The position numbers were made by a program, and so were the translations under genes. Shown piece by piece: positions 53,519 through 63,968 of a stretch of DNA of 64,000 bases. Under the pieces are notes generated by a model. That model was not told the DNA's origin, searched no databases, and saw only the letters and a list, made by a program, of their open reading frames with translations. Position 1 is the first letter of the stretch, and every line of letters starts with the position of its first letter. Source of the DNA: Fidelibacterota bacterium (GTDB taxonomy: Bacteria; Fidelibacterota; Fidelibacteria; Fidelibacterales; Fidelibacteraceae); assembly GCA_028716785.1 (NCBI GenBank), contig JAQUPD010000001.1, positions 11,114 to 75,113 on the forward strand, written 5' to 3'.

Positions 53519-54544
53519 TTAAATCATTAATGCTTTTAATGCAGCTTGATTCTTTTCAGGTCGGACTTGGAATTCTTTTAGTGTTTTCTCATCTTTTTTT
53601 AACATCACTATAAGAGAATCCCGATCCCGTCCCTTGCTATACCGACCAAGAATTTCTCCTGCCCGCTGAAGATCTTGGTCGATATATGTTCCTGACAACA
53701 CACCAATTGCTCCGATCACATCTTTACACTCTAACCTGGGCATATGGGCAGCCATTTTCAAAAGGGTTTCATGCTCTTCTTCGTTGCGTGAAACAATAAA
53801 TTTTAAGGTATCTGACAATCTAAAATGCCTACCAACGCGTAACAACGCCCGATCCAGGGGAGTAATTGATTCTTTTCCTTTAACGTGAAAAAGATCTTTC
53901 ATTCTCGAGGTATATCCTTTATCTATAAGGAAACAGTTTGCTCCCCCTCCTACCGATAAATCCATGAGTCCCCATTGATTTGCCAGTTCCATTTGTCGCT
54001 TTCGACTTCTTCCTTTTATTCCTTCCAACCGTGTCCGATCTACCAATCCCTCTTTTTCTGGAATAGTAGGTGGTAAGCATTTGGCAGAGAGTGGCCGCAA
54101 AAGTCGTCCTTCTAATCCACTTTCACGCTCTGAAATTTTTAATTGATGCGATAATTGACTGTTAGGCCGTTGTCCAATCACTTCTCCCGTAAAAACAAAA
54201 GAAGCCTTTTCTTCACGCATAACACGTCCAGCCGTTTTTAACATAAGAATCCGACAATCCAAACAGGGATTTAAATGTTTCCCATAACCATAGCGTGGAT
54301 ATTTGACCATTTCCCAGTATTCATCATGAATGGAAACAATTTTTAAAGGAAAACCAACTTTTTCGGCAATTTTATGAATAGAGAGTCTTTTGGAATAAGC
54401 ATTTAATTTTTCTTCTCCTTTAAAAAGGGACGAAAATCCTGTATCAATAAGAAGTCCTAAAATATTAAGATTTTGCTCCATCATAAGGCGGATTGCCAAT
54501 AAGGAATCAAGTCCACCCGAGATGAGTCCAATTCCATCATACAA
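53519..54544 (-). CDS. PP-loop (ThiI/MnmA-like) tRNA-modification-type ATPase
   Basis: LISGGLDSLLAIRLM; NPCLDCRILML; FVFTGEVIGQRPNSQ. Confidence 0.88.
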   Translation of the reverse strand: MYDGIGLISGGLDSLLAIRLMMEQNLNILGLLIDTGFSSLFKGEEKLNAYSKRLSIHKIAEKVGFPLKIVSIHDEYWEMVKYPRYGYGKHLNPCLDCRILMLKTAGRVMREEKASFVFTGEVIGQRPNSQLSHQLKISERESGLEGRLLRPLSAKCLPPTIPEKEGLVDRTRLEGIKGRSRKRQMELANQWGLMDLSVGGGANCFLIDKGYTSRMKDLFHVKGKESITPLDRALLRVGRHFRLSDTLKFIVSRNEEEHETLLKMAAHMPRLECKDVIGAIGVLSGTYIDQDLQRAGEILGRYSKGRDRDSLIVMLKKDEKTLKEFQVRPEKNQAALKALMI

Positions 54545-54612
54545 GAGCTATCCTTTCAATTCAATTTTTTGCACCAACCATTTGTCTAAAATAGATTCCA
54601 TGGTTTATAACG

Positions 54613-55884
54613 TCAATGCGTGTTCTTTTCATAAAGGGTATACTTTTTTTTGAATTCCCGAAAGGAAGTTTCATCTTTTTGAACGGAATCAAGAAGTGCG
54701 TCAAAAGATATTGTTTTTTCTAAAGCAGAAAAGAGCGACTCATTTCCCCACAAGCGATGCAGCCATTCGGGGCGAGTTACTTGAAAGTTATCAGGATATA
54801 AATCACGCAATGTCTTTAACAAAACAACTCCAAACGTTACCGATTGAAACGCTTTAGGGTCTGTCACGGTTAGCGAAATCCCTTCGATTTCCTTATCCTT
54901 ATATTTAGGATTTGTTGCTTTTCCAGGAAGATCAACAGGGGTAAAAGCAATCGGTTCAATGTTTAATCCCTCAATATTTTCCGCTTTCAAAGCTTCTGCT
55001 AATTCATTTCCCTTGATAAAATCAGCACCAATCCACTCAAAAGCATAGTGTGTTCCACGGCCTTCAGAAACATTAGTTGCTTCCAAAAGGCACAGACCTG
55101 GATAAAGAAGTGCTGCATTCATGGTATTAATGTTTGGGGAAGGATTAATCCATTTCAATCCTGTTTCTTGCCAAAACATGGTGGAATTCCAATGTTTTAT
55201 GGGAAGAATGGTAAGGTCCAAAGAATCAGCGTTATTTATCCATCCCTCTCCCTTTATCATACGCGCCAATTCTCCTATAGTAAGTCCATGCCTGATTGGA
55301 ATGGGATATTGGCCAACAAAAGACTGCCATTTCATGTCAAGCAAGGGTCCCTCTACCCAGCCACCAAGGGGATTTGGACGATCCAAAATAAGCACAGGAA
55401 TACCATTTTCAGCCCCAGCTTCCATGACATTCCCCATGGTTGAAATATATGTATAAAAACGAGCACCAATATCCTGAATATCAAAAATCAAAAGATCTAC
55501 ATCTGCTAACATAGCTGGTGTTGGTTTTCGTGTGGTGCCATAAATACTATAAATTTTTGCGCCTGTAGCAGAATCTATTCCTTCTGTGATAAGTTCCCCT
55601 GCTTCTGCTGTCCCTCGAAAACCATGTTCTGGAGCAAAAATAGCGGTTAAAGTTACATTTTCCATAGAATTAATAACATCAGACAGATGTTCCCCTTTAT
55701 GATTATAAGCCGTGTGATTTGTCACAATTCCAACTTTTTTGTTTAAAAGAAATTCGTTCTCTTCCTCCGTTAAAACATCAAGACCTGTGAGGACAAAATT
55801 TTCATGATACTCTTCACACGTGGAAAATCCAAAAAGAATCATCAAAAAAAGTATACTTAGCCACTTTCTTTTCATTGAAATCAC
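54613..55884 (-). CDS. DUF1343 protein, exo-beta-N-acetylmuramidase NamZ-like, exported
   Basis: KVGIVTNHTAYNHKGEHLSDVI; FAPEHGFRGTAEAGE; LIFDIQDIGARFYTYISTM; GRGTHYAFEWIGADF. Confidence 0.93.
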   Translation of the reverse strand: MISMKRKWLSILFLMILFGFSTCEEYHENFVLTGLDVLTEEENEFLLNKKVGIVTNHTAYNHKGEHLSDVINSMENVTLTAIFAPEHGFRGTAEAGELITEGIDSATGAKIYSIYGTTRKPTPAMLADVDLLIFDIQDIGARFYTYISTMGNVMEAGAENGIPVLILDRPNPLGGWVEGPLLDMKWQSFVGQYPIPIRHGLTIGELARMIKGEGWINNADSLDLTILPIKHWNSTMFWQETGLKWINPSPNINTMNAALLYPGLCLLEATNVSEGRGTHYAFEWIGADFIKGNELAEALKAENIEGLNIEPIAFTPVDLPGKATNPKYKDKEIEGISLTVTDPKAFQSVTFGVVLLKTLRDLYPDNFQVTRPEWLHRLWGNESLFSALEKTISFDALLDSVQKDETSFREFKKKYTLYEKNTH

Positions 55885-55987
55885 CCCTTAATTATTTATT
55901 TTACGAAGTTTCACAAGTAAATTTATCATGATATGCAGTAGAAAAACATAACAAATATTGCGCAAAAAATACATGGAGGGAACGCAC

Positions 55988-57133
55988 ATGAGTCAACAAA
56001 CAACTACACATGGTATTATCATTGTACCTGTAAAAACAAGATATCAACTTCGTAAATTTATTATGTTTCCGTGGAAAATTTACAAAAAGGATCCCAATTG
56101 GGTTCCACCTCTTATTTCTGAACAAAAAAAATTTTTTAATAAAAAAAAGAACCCCTATTTAAAACATTCAGAGGCTCAGCTTTTTTTAGCCTATCGTTCC
56201 CAACAAGTCATTGGAAGAATTTCTGCTCATACAAATACACGTCACAATCAATTTCACCATGACAGGACGGGGTTTATTGGTTTTTTTGAATGCATCAACA
56301 GTCGTCGAGCTGCCCAAGCCCTGTTTAACGCAGCAGAATTGTGGTTAAAAGAAAGGGGATGTGATAAAATATGGGGACCTGAAAATTTTTCTATCAATGA
56401 TACGGTTGGGCTACTGATTCAAGGGTTCGATTCCGCCCCTGTTTTTGAAATGACATATAATCCCAAATATTATATTCGGCTATTTGAAGAGTCTGGTTTT
56501 AAAAAAATTCAAGATTTATATGCTTGGCGAATCGATGTTAAAGAAAAACCACCTCAAAAAGTTATTGATGTCGCATTACTTGCTAGAACGATGCCAGGTT
56601 TGGTTGTTAGAAAAATTAATATGAAACATGTCTACGAGGAAGCAGAAAAAATAATTACCATTTATAATGATGCTTGGAAAAAAAATTGGGGTGCTGTGCC
56701 GCTGACACCCGAAGAATCAAAAAAAATTATTAAAGATCTTTTAAGAGTTGCTGATCCAAATTATTTATTCGTTGCTGAAATTAATGGTCAAGTTGTAGGA
56801 ACGGCAATATGCCTACCAAATATGAATGAACAGCTTATACATTTAAATGGTCGCCTTTTATCGCCCAGAACCATCCGAATGATGATTCGCCATAAAAACA
56901 AATTTAAATCTTGCCGGGTTCTTATTATGGGGGTTCTAGAAGAATTCAGACACTTTGGCATTGATAGTCTTATGTATTATAATTTGTTTTTGCAAGCAGC
57001 AAAGGATGGATTAGAGTGGGGAGAAATGTCATGGGTTCTTGAATCAAATACTGTAATGAATCATGTTATTGCTGCTCTTGGAGCAGAACGCTACAAAACT
57101 TATAGAATTTATGAAAGGATGATAGGTTCATGA
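55988..57133 (+). CDS. GNAT-like N-acetyltransferase family protein
   Basis: FPWKIYKKDPNWVPPLISEQKKFFNKKKNPY; GPENFSINDTVGLLIQGFDSAP; start chosen at ATG after GGAGGGAACGCAC (ORF extends to 55958). Confidence 0.82.
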   Translation: MSQQTTTHGIIIVPVKTRYQLRKFIMFPWKIYKKDPNWVPPLISEQKKFFNKKKNPYLKHSEAQLFLAYRSQQVIGRISAHTNTRHNQFHHDRTGFIGFFECINSRRAAQALFNAAELWLKERGCDKIWGPENFSINDTVGLLIQGFDSAPVFEMTYNPKYYIRLFEESGFKKIQDLYAWRIDVKEKPPQKVIDVALLARTMPGLVVRKINMKHVYEEAEKIITIYNDAWKKNWGAVPLTPEESKKIIKDLLRVADPNYLFVAEINGQVVGTAICLPNMNEQLIHLNGRLLSPRTIRMMIRHKNKFKSCRVLIMGVLEEFRHFGIDSLMYYNLFLQAAKDGLEWGEMSWVLESNTVMNHVIAALGAERYKTYRIYERMIGS

Positions 57134-58113
57134 CGCGCATTTTTTTGACAGGTGGAACAGGATTCATTGGTCAACATTTAACACCTCTTTTATTGGAAAA
57201 CGGCTATGATGTTTCTCTCTTAATTCATCGTAAACAATATGCAGGTCCTCATCATCCTAACCTTTCAACTGTTCAAGGAGATATTCGAGATCCAAATTCT
57301 TTATACAATCTTTTGGAAAAGGTGGATGCTATCATCCATCTTGCTGGCTCTATTAGTGAAACAACCTTATACCGCTATATCAAGTATAACGCCGAAACAA
57401 CTCAACTTTTAGCAGAAACAGCCTCCAGATTTCCCTCAATAAAGCAATTCATTTATATCAGTTCCCAGGCAGCTGCGGGCCCATCAAAACCAGGACATCC
57501 TATATCAGAAGTCCATTCTGCGAATCCTGTAAGTGAATATGGAAAATCAAAACTCATGGCTGAAAGTCGCTTATTGCTTTCTCCAGGAAATTTTCAAAAA
57601 ACCATTATCCGTCCCCCTGTTGTTTATGGTCCTGGGGACCCAAGCTTTTTAACAATTTTTCAGGTTGCTCACCATCAAATTCGACCCATTATCCGTCATG
57701 GCATCCAAGAATTATCCCTAATTCACGTGGCAGATTTGTGTTCTATGATCGTTGGGCTTCTTTTAAATCCACGGCTCACCCATGATGATATCTTTTTTGT
57801 CAATGATGGAAAAGATATTCACACGGTGGATGAACTTTTTACCCTTTTACAAAAGGCAACAGGAAAAAGAGGAATTCCTCTTCCTATTCCCATAGAAATA
57901 ATGGCTGGTTCTGCTTATTTTCTGGAACTTATTGGCACACTTAGAGGAAAAGCACCTCTTTATAACATGAGCAAGTATAAAGAATTAAAGCAACCCTCTT
58001 GGTGTTGTAAAAGTGAAAAAATCCTCGGTTTTCTTGAATATACCATAAAATATCCCTTGGAGATTGGTCTCAAAGATACCTACACTTGGTATAGACAACA
58101 TCGATGGTTATAA
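57130..58113 (+). CDS. NAD-dependent epimerase/dehydratase (extended SDR)
   Basis: LTGGTGFIGQHL; YGKSKLMAE; RPPVVYGPGDP. Confidence 0.93.
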   Translation: MTRIFLTGGTGFIGQHLTPLLLENGYDVSLLIHRKQYAGPHHPNLSTVQGDIRDPNSLYNLLEKVDAIIHLAGSISETTLYRYIKYNAETTQLLAETASRFPSIKQFIYISSQAAAGPSKPGHPISEVHSANPVSEYGKSKLMAESRLLLSPGNFQKTIIRPPVVYGPGDPSFLTIFQVAHHQIRPIIRHGIQELSLIHVADLCSMIVGLLLNPRLTHDDIFFVNDGKDIHTVDELFTLLQKATGKRGIPLPIPIEIMAGSAYFLELIGTLRGKAPLYNMSKYKELKQPSWCCKSEKILGFLEYTIKYPLEIGLKDTYTWYRQHRWL

Positions 58114-58117
58114 AAAT

Positions 58118-59413
58118 ATGAGAAAAGTTGCTGCCTTTTTTGTTTGTTTTTTGATTCCCCTTTTTCTTCTAGGCGAAAAAATTTATACAGTTCGCTTAGA
58201 TGGTGTTATTAATCCAGCATCTTCTCGTTATATAGAAAATAGTCTTAAACATGCGGTTGAAGATTCAGCGATTTGCTTTATCCTGGAAATGGATACGCCG
58301 GGTGGACTCATGACTGCCATGAAAGACATTGTTAAACTGGAACTCAATGCCACTATACCTTTTATTGTTTATATTGCACCATCTGGAGCCCAAGCAGCCT
58401 CAGCGGGTGTTTTTATTACTCTGGCAGCTCATTATGCTGCTATGGCGCCTGGTACAAATATTGGAGCAGCTCATCCTGTATCCATAGGAGGCGGCACTCC
58501 TGGCGAAGTAAGTCAGGATAGTTTGGGTATAATGGAAGAAAAAACACTCAATGATGCCGTAGCCTATATCCGCTCTCTGGCAGAAACACGTAACCGTAAT
58601 GCAGATTGGGCTGAAGATGCAGTTCGAAAATCAGTATCTATTACAGCAAATGAAGCTGTTGAGCTCAATGTGGTTGATACTCTTGCTGAAAATTTGGATG
58701 ATCTCCTAAAAATTCTTAACGGAAAAACCTTTCAGGTTCAGAAGGATTCCATAACACTACCAATCAATCTTTCTCAAAAACCAGTTGTTTACCATGAAAT
58801 GTCTTGGATGGACCGTTTATTGGATGTGCTCAGTAATCCTAATATTGCCTATATATTTTTAATGCTTGGAATTTATGGACTCTTTTTTGAAATTACTCAT
58901 CCCGGCTCAATTTTTCCTGGTGTATTAGGCGTATTTTTCCTCATCATTGCTTTCTTCTCCCTCCAAATGCTGCCTGTTAATTATGCCGGAATCGCTCTTA
59001 TTATTTTAGGAATTATTCTCCTTATCTTAGAGGTAAATATTGTAAGTTTTGGATTATTAACTATAGGAGGACTTGCTGCCATGCTCATCGGGTCAACCAT
59101 GTTGATTGATTCGCCAGATCCGTTGCTCAGAATTTCAAGGGGAATTATCTATCCAATTGTTCTTTTGACTGCAATTTTTATTCTCGTTACTGTCCGGTTA
59201 GTTATTAAGGCCATAAAAAATCCTCCTATTACAGGATATGAAGGGCTTAAAGGACTTATAGGCACAGCAGAAACTGATATTACACCAGAAAATGGAACCG
59301 TTTTTGTTAATGGCGAACTCTGGAAAGCCATTTCAGATTCTTCCATCCCCAAGGGATGTAAAGTAAAAATCCTTGATGTTGATCATATGGTTTTAAAAGT
59401 AACAAAAGTTTAA
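58118..59413 (+). CDS. NfeD-family membrane protease (ClpP-like domain + NfeD)
   Basis: MDTPGGLMTAMKDIV; SGAQAASAGVFI; TM segments and C-terminal OB fold; ORF extends to 58064. Confidence 0.93.
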   Translation: MRKVAAFFVCFLIPLFLLGEKIYTVRLDGVINPASSRYIENSLKHAVEDSAICFILEMDTPGGLMTAMKDIVKLELNATIPFIVYIAPSGAQAASAGVFITLAAHYAAMAPGTNIGAAHPVSIGGGTPGEVSQDSLGIMEEKTLNDAVAYIRSLAETRNRNADWAEDAVRKSVSITANEAVELNVVDTLAENLDDLLKILNGKTFQVQKDSITLPINLSQKPVVYHEMSWMDRLLDVLSNPNIAYIFLMLGIYGLFFEITHPGSIFPGVLGVFFLIIAFFSLQMLPVNYAGIALIILGIILLILEVNIVSFGLLTIGGLAAMLIGSTMLIDSPDPLLRISRGIIYPIVLLTAIFILVTVRLVIKAIKNPPITGYEGLKGLIGTAETDITPENGTVFVNGELWKAISDSSIPKGCKVKILDVDHMVLKVTKV

Positions 59414-59425
59414 AGGAGGCATATC

Positions 59426-60217
59426 ATGTCTACATTTTTACCAACCTTAGTAATTATTATTTTAGTCATTCTTTTTCTTTCTTCAGCTATTCATGTTCTT
59501 AAAGAATATGAACGAGGCGTAATTTTTCGACTAGGTCGACTTATCAAGACTAAAGGCCCCGGGTTAATTATTGTTATTCCCTTCGTTGATAAACTGGTAA
59601 AAGTATCTCTCCGCACTGTTGTAATGGATGTCCCAGAGCAAGATATTATCACAAAAGATAATGTCTCTGTAAAAGTAAATGCTGTTGTCTATTTCAGAGT
59701 CATTAGCCCAGAAAAAGCTGTGGTACAAGTTGAAGATTACTACTTTGCAACTTCTCAACTTTCACAAACAACACTACGATCTATTTTAGGTCAAAGCGAA
59801 CTCGATGAGTTACTTTCAGAGAGAGAAAAAATAAATCACTCCTTACAGGAAATTATCGACCGTCAGACGGATCCTTGGGGCATTAAAGTAGCCATGGTTG
59901 AAATTAAACATGTTGATTTACCAGTTGAAATGCAGCGATCTATGGCAAAACAAGCAGAAGCTGAACGAGAAAGACGAGCAAAAATTATTGCTGCTGAAGG
60001 AGAATTTCAAGCCGCTCAAAAACTCAGTGATGCTGCAGAAATTATCGACAGACACCCCTCCGCCATTCAATTAAGATATTTACAAACCTTAACGGAAATT
60101 TCTAGTGAAAATAATACAACAACCATTTTCCCCGTACCCTTGGATATTTTTGAACCCTTTAGACGATTTTTTGAACGAGAACAAATGGATAATCAAACCA
60201 CCACGTCAAAAGAATAA
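59426..60217 (+). CDS. slipin / SPFH-domain (stomatin-like) protein
   Basis: [47 protein letters not shown]. Confidence 0.95.
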   Translation: MSTFLPTLVIIILVILFLSSAIHVLKEYERGVIFRLGRLIKTKGPGLIIVIPFVDKLVKVSLRTVVMDVPEQDIITKDNVSVKVNAVVYFRVISPEKAVVQVEDYYFATSQLSQTTLRSILGQSELDELLSEREKINHSLQEIIDRQTDPWGIKVAMVEIKHVDLPVEMQRSMAKQAEAERERRAKIIAAEGEFQAAQKLSDAAEIIDRHPSAIQLRYLQTLTEISSENNTTTIFPVPLDIFEPFRRFFEREQMDNQTTTSKE

Positions 60218-60542
60218 GTGGAATCTAAGATCCCATTTGATAACATAATCTCTGAAACAAACGAACCCAGACTTCAATTTCTCCAGGATTTATCCCATCT
60301 CGGATATTTTTTGTTAAGTACACTGATAAATATTCAAAGGTAAGTCTTATCTTTGAACTCCACGGGTAAATCTATATGTTTTGTGAATTCAACTAAAAGT
60401 TATAATTCCTTTCCTTCATTAACAAAAATAAGAATCTTTAGGATGTAAGTAGCTGTCACAGAAGATGTCTTGCTTCATAAGGAAATGGAATTTTCGTTCC
60501 TTTTAAGTAAGGATAAATTTTTACGATTTTCGGCAGTTTGAT

Positions 60543-60905
60543 CTAGCCTTTTTGCCGTTCTTCAAGTCGTTGTTCCATTTTACCTTCAAATACTTCTTTA
60601 GGTGTCAGATAGAACAGAGCGCTATGCAAGCGTTCCTCGTTATAAAACCGAATATATTCAGCGATTTGTTCTCGGGCATTGTCAAGGATTGATAACTTTG
60701 CTTTCTAATAGCTTCTGTTTTATTAGCACTATGGAATCATTAAATTTTACCGTTACTTTGAGGATAAAATACAGAAGTCCTAAACTGTTTCAAACCAAAA
60801 TTCCCTAAGTATTCTTTAAATTCCTCGGCAACAAACTGTTTTCTATTATCGCTGATTAAACAGGAGTAAACACCTTTTCAATAAAATCTGAAAATTGCTT
60901 AGACT
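60543..60905 (-). pseudogene. decayed IS3/IS481-like transposase (rve/DDE integrase core)
   Basis: Reverse-strand ISDNRKQFVAEEFKEYLGNFGLKQFRTSVFYPQSNGKI* / EQIAEYIRFYNEERLHSALFYLTPKEVFEGKMEQRLEERQKG* with frameshifts. Confidence 0.82.
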
Positions 60906-61255
60906 TAGCAGGATTTGTCTTTTGTAATACATTATGTAAAATATTAAATTAAAATATAATGATGGAGAAATAAGCTTTCTAAATCGATCTATAAAATGAG
61001 ATGAAAATAGGATTTATAAATAACACGATGTTTTAACAAAGGATGAGACTTCAAATTGAGTACAACAACGATAAGGGATCTTTCAAGAAAAATCATTATG
61101 AATCTTGACACGTTCATGAAAATTTGCAAAATAATAAATTCTGAAAATTTCAGACTCCTCATCTTTTGAAAACATATAAGAGGGTAAATGGCGTGAAGAA
61201 AATTATCTTTAAACATACATTTGTATCGTGAATGATTAAATAAAGTGAGGTTATT

Positions 61256-61657
61256 GTGGAATTAGAATTTCGACGAATTAGTTTATGGCCTTTGTTTAAA
61301 ATTTCATTTTTAGTCTCTGTTGTTTTATTTCTTCTCTTATTAATCTTTATGGGAAATCTTATTTTTGAAACCATGCAGCAATCGATGAATGAATTAGGAA
61401 TAGGTGGAAATGCTCTATCCAATAATTTATCCTTTTTTACTTTTTTAAGCTTGGCAATCTCAAACGCCTTTTTTTTCAGTCTCCTTACCACTGTGGCAGG
61501 TGTTCTTTATAATGTTTTTGCCCATTGGGTAGGAGGTATAAAAGTAACAGTGAATGATCCTTATGAATCCTATATTGACGACTATAATGTCCCGGAGAAT
61601 CCCACGGATGAAACATCCCTTCCCAATACATCAGATCTGGATACCCATAAAGAATGA
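61256..61657 (+). CDS. DUF3566-like small membrane protein
   Basis: LEFRRISLWPLFKISF; two TM segments; VLYNVFAHWVGGIKV; GTG start. Confidence 0.75.
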   Translation: MELEFRRISLWPLFKISFLVSVVLFLLLLIFMGNLIFETMQQSMNELGIGGNALSNNLSFFTFLSLAISNAFFFSLLTTVAGVLYNVFAHWVGGIKVTVNDPYESYIDDYNVPENPTDETSLPNTSDLDTHKE

Positions 61658-63135
61658 GTGAGTTGCCCGTTCGCGTTCGTTTTGCACCAAGTCCAACAGG
61701 CTATTTGCACATTGGTGGAGCAAGAACTGCTCTCTTTAATTATTTATATGCTCGAAATAAAGGGGGTACCTATCTTTTACGGATTGAAGATACCGATATT
61801 GATCGTTCGTTAATAACGATGATTGATTATATTTTAGACGCCCTTGCATGGCTTGGACTTTTACCTGATGAGCCCTATGTTTTGCAATCGGAAAATCGTG
61901 CCAATCATCTTCTTGCCATTGAGAAGTTATTGAAAGAGAAAAAAGCATATCGCTGTTTTTGCTCAAAAGAGACCCTTGATCGAGAGAAAGAACTGGCTAA
62001 AAAGGAAAACAAGCCATACCGTTATCCGGGTACCTGTCGCACCCTTTCAGATGCAGAAATTGACCAAAAAGTACGTCAAAACATTCCTTATACTGTTCGT
62101 CTCCACGTTCCTGATGAGGGAGTAACATGCTTTAAAGATATGGTTTTTAAAACGATTGAGATCCAAAATAAAGAGATTGATGATTTTATTATCATGCGGT
62201 CAGATTCAACACCTGTGTACCAATTAGCTGTTGTTGTAGATGATGCCATGATGGGAATTACCCATGTCATTCGGGGAGAAGATCATTTATCCAACACGCC
62301 AAAACAGATCCTTCTCTACCGTGCATTGGGATATCCAATTCCTCAATTTGCCCATGTCCCCTTGATACTTGCTCCTGATGGAAAACGGCTAAGCAAACGA
62401 CATGGTGCAACATCCGTTCATGAATTCCGTGAAATGGGCTTTATACCCGATGGTTTTATCAATGGTTTAATTCATTTAGGCTGGGGAAAATCAGGAAATC
62501 AAACACTTTTTACTCGTGAAGAACTTATTCAACTCTTTAAAATACAGGACATCTCCAAAAAAAGTGCCATTTTTGATCTTCAAAAAATGATTTGGATTAA
62601 TGGCCAACATCTTTCTCGAAAACAGGCTGAAGAACTCTTCCCGATGGTTGTCGAGGTATGGAAAAAAGCTAATCTTCTTACTGAAGAAGAGGCCCAAAGT
62701 CGTAAAGAATATCTTTACAAAGCAATTGATTTGTTAAAAACGCGAATGAAATTATTGCAAGATTTTGTTACTTTTGGCGCCTATATCTTAAAAGATCCCG
62801 AAACGTATGATTCTGAAGCTGTTAAAAAATACTGGACACATCCAACCATTCTAAAAATGCTTAAGGAATATTATACCCAACTTGAAACATTAGAGCCTTT
62901 TATGCCTTCCTTACTTGAAGAAACGTTGCGATCACTTACCGAGCAAGCTGGTGAAAAAGCCGCGACCCTTATTCATGCTGTTCGACTTGCAATAACGGGC
63001 TTTTCTGTGAGTCCGAGTCTTTTTGATTTACTCTCATTGCTTGGCAAGGAAACCGTCCTAAGAAGATTAGAAAAATCAATCACCTATCTTTCTACAAATT
63101 TTCCCGAACACCTTATTGAAAAGAGAGATACTTAG
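61654..63135 (+). CDS. gltX: glutamyl-tRNA synthetase
   Basis: RFAPSPTGYLHIGGARTALFN; KRLSKRHGA. Confidence 0.98.
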   Translation: MSELPVRVRFAPSPTGYLHIGGARTALFNYLYARNKGGTYLLRIEDTDIDRSLITMIDYILDALAWLGLLPDEPYVLQSENRANHLLAIEKLLKEKKAYRCFCSKETLDREKELAKKENKPYRYPGTCRTLSDAEIDQKVRQNIPYTVRLHVPDEGVTCFKDMVFKTIEIQNKEIDDFIIMRSDSTPVYQLAVVVDDAMMGITHVIRGEDHLSNTPKQILLYRALGYPIPQFAHVPLILAPDGKRLSKRHGATSVHEFREMGFIPDGFINGLIHLGWGKSGNQTLFTREELIQLFKIQDISKKSAIFDLQKMIWINGQHLSRKQAEELFPMVVEVWKKANLLTEEEAQSRKEYLYKAIDLLKTRMKLLQDFVTFGAYILKDPETYDSEAVKKYWTHPTILKMLKEYYTQLETLEPFMPSLLEETLRSLTEQAGEKAATLIHAVRLAITGFSVSPSLFDLLSLLGKETVLRRLEKSITYLSTNFPEHLIEKRDT

Positions 63136-63202
63136 AAAACGCACAGCACCATAATTTTGATTGAAAAATAATCTTGACTCTTTTTTGAGTCTTTAAAATT
63201 CC

Positions 63203-63232
63203 TTGTCATTTTTTCAATTTTTTTTGTATAAT
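63203..63232 (+). promoter_or_regulatory. sigma70-like promoter for tRNA (TTGTCA - 18 nt - TATAAT)
   Basis: -35 TTGTCA 63203-63208, -10 TATAAT 63227-63232, 16 nt upstream of the tRNA 5' end. Confidence 0.65.
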
Positions 63233-63247
63233 TCTTCGCTTTTTGAT

Positions 63248-63321
63248 GGCGAAGTAGCTCAGTTGGTTAGAGCAGCGGAATCATAATCCGCGTGTCCGGG
63301 GTTCGAGTCCCTGCTTCGCTA
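63248..63321 (+). tRNA. tRNA with CAT anticodon (tRNA-Met, or tRNA-Ile2 if lysidinylated)
   Basis: Cloverleaf by eye: GGCGAAG/CTTCGCT acceptor, GCTC..GAGC D-arm, GCGGA-ATCATAA-TCCGC anticodon arm, CGGGG-TTCGAGT-CCCTG T-arm; CCA not encoded. Confidence 0.93.
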
Positions 63322-63449
63322 CACTAAAAAAAATAATGATACAGCAATGTTAACATGATCATTTAAGAGGTAATATTAAAAGAGGATCAACATTTAATTG
63401 AACCTCTTTTAAAAATTTATTTTTAAAAACATAGTAGAAGTTTTATGAC

Positions 63450-63968
63450 TTATCGTTTTTTTCGTTTATCCTCTTCAGGAACTATAAGAACTTCAAGATC
63501 GTCAACTTTTTTCTGCAGCGCTTCAAGGTCACGGCTTATTTTTTGAATTTGTTGATTTGTTGTAATTTGATTTTGATTAACCATCGCGCGTAAGCTTGTA
63601 GTCACTTTTCGTAAGGCTTCGAGTTGTGTTTCCATATTAGTAGTATTATTTTCAACAACAGCACCTAACGAATCAACGCGCGTATTTAATAAAAAGACAT
63701 CTTGGCTATGAATCTTTTTTAATTCCTCAACTTTGCTATATAAATCCTTGATATCATTTTGATTTTGGCGGATATGTTTTGCTCTTCCAACAAATTTTAC
63801 CTCTAAATCATTGAGTTGATCTGTAAATTTCTGATAATTTTTTTCAATACTTTGTGCTTTTTCATTCATCGAATTAATTCGGGCATCAATGGTTGTTTGA
63901 TAATAATACATTGCGCCCAGACCCGCAAAGAGGGCAACCCATAATACAGACATCAAAAATTTCTTCAT
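63450..63968 (-). CDS. hypothetical membrane-anchored coiled-coil protein
   Basis: N-terminal TM then heptad-like sequence to a basic C-terminus. Confidence 0.75.
   Translation of the reverse strand: MKKFLMSVLWVALFAGLGAMYYYQTTIDARINSMNEKAQSIEKNYQKFTDQLNDLEVKFVGRAKHIRQNQNDIKDLYSKVEELKKIHSQDVFLLNTRVDSLGAVVENNTTNMETQLEALRKVTTSLRAMVNQNQITTNQQIQKISRDLEALQKKVDDLEVLIVPEEDKRKKR

Noticed and set aside
55048-55456. + strand ORFs over the DUF1343/NamZ gene
   Set aside because: Two overlapping frames both antisense to a strong CDS.
63171-63195. GACTC-TTTTTT-GAGTC as a rho-independent terminator after gltX
   Set aside because: Only a 5-bp stem with a U-rich loop and weak trailing T-tract; insufficient support.
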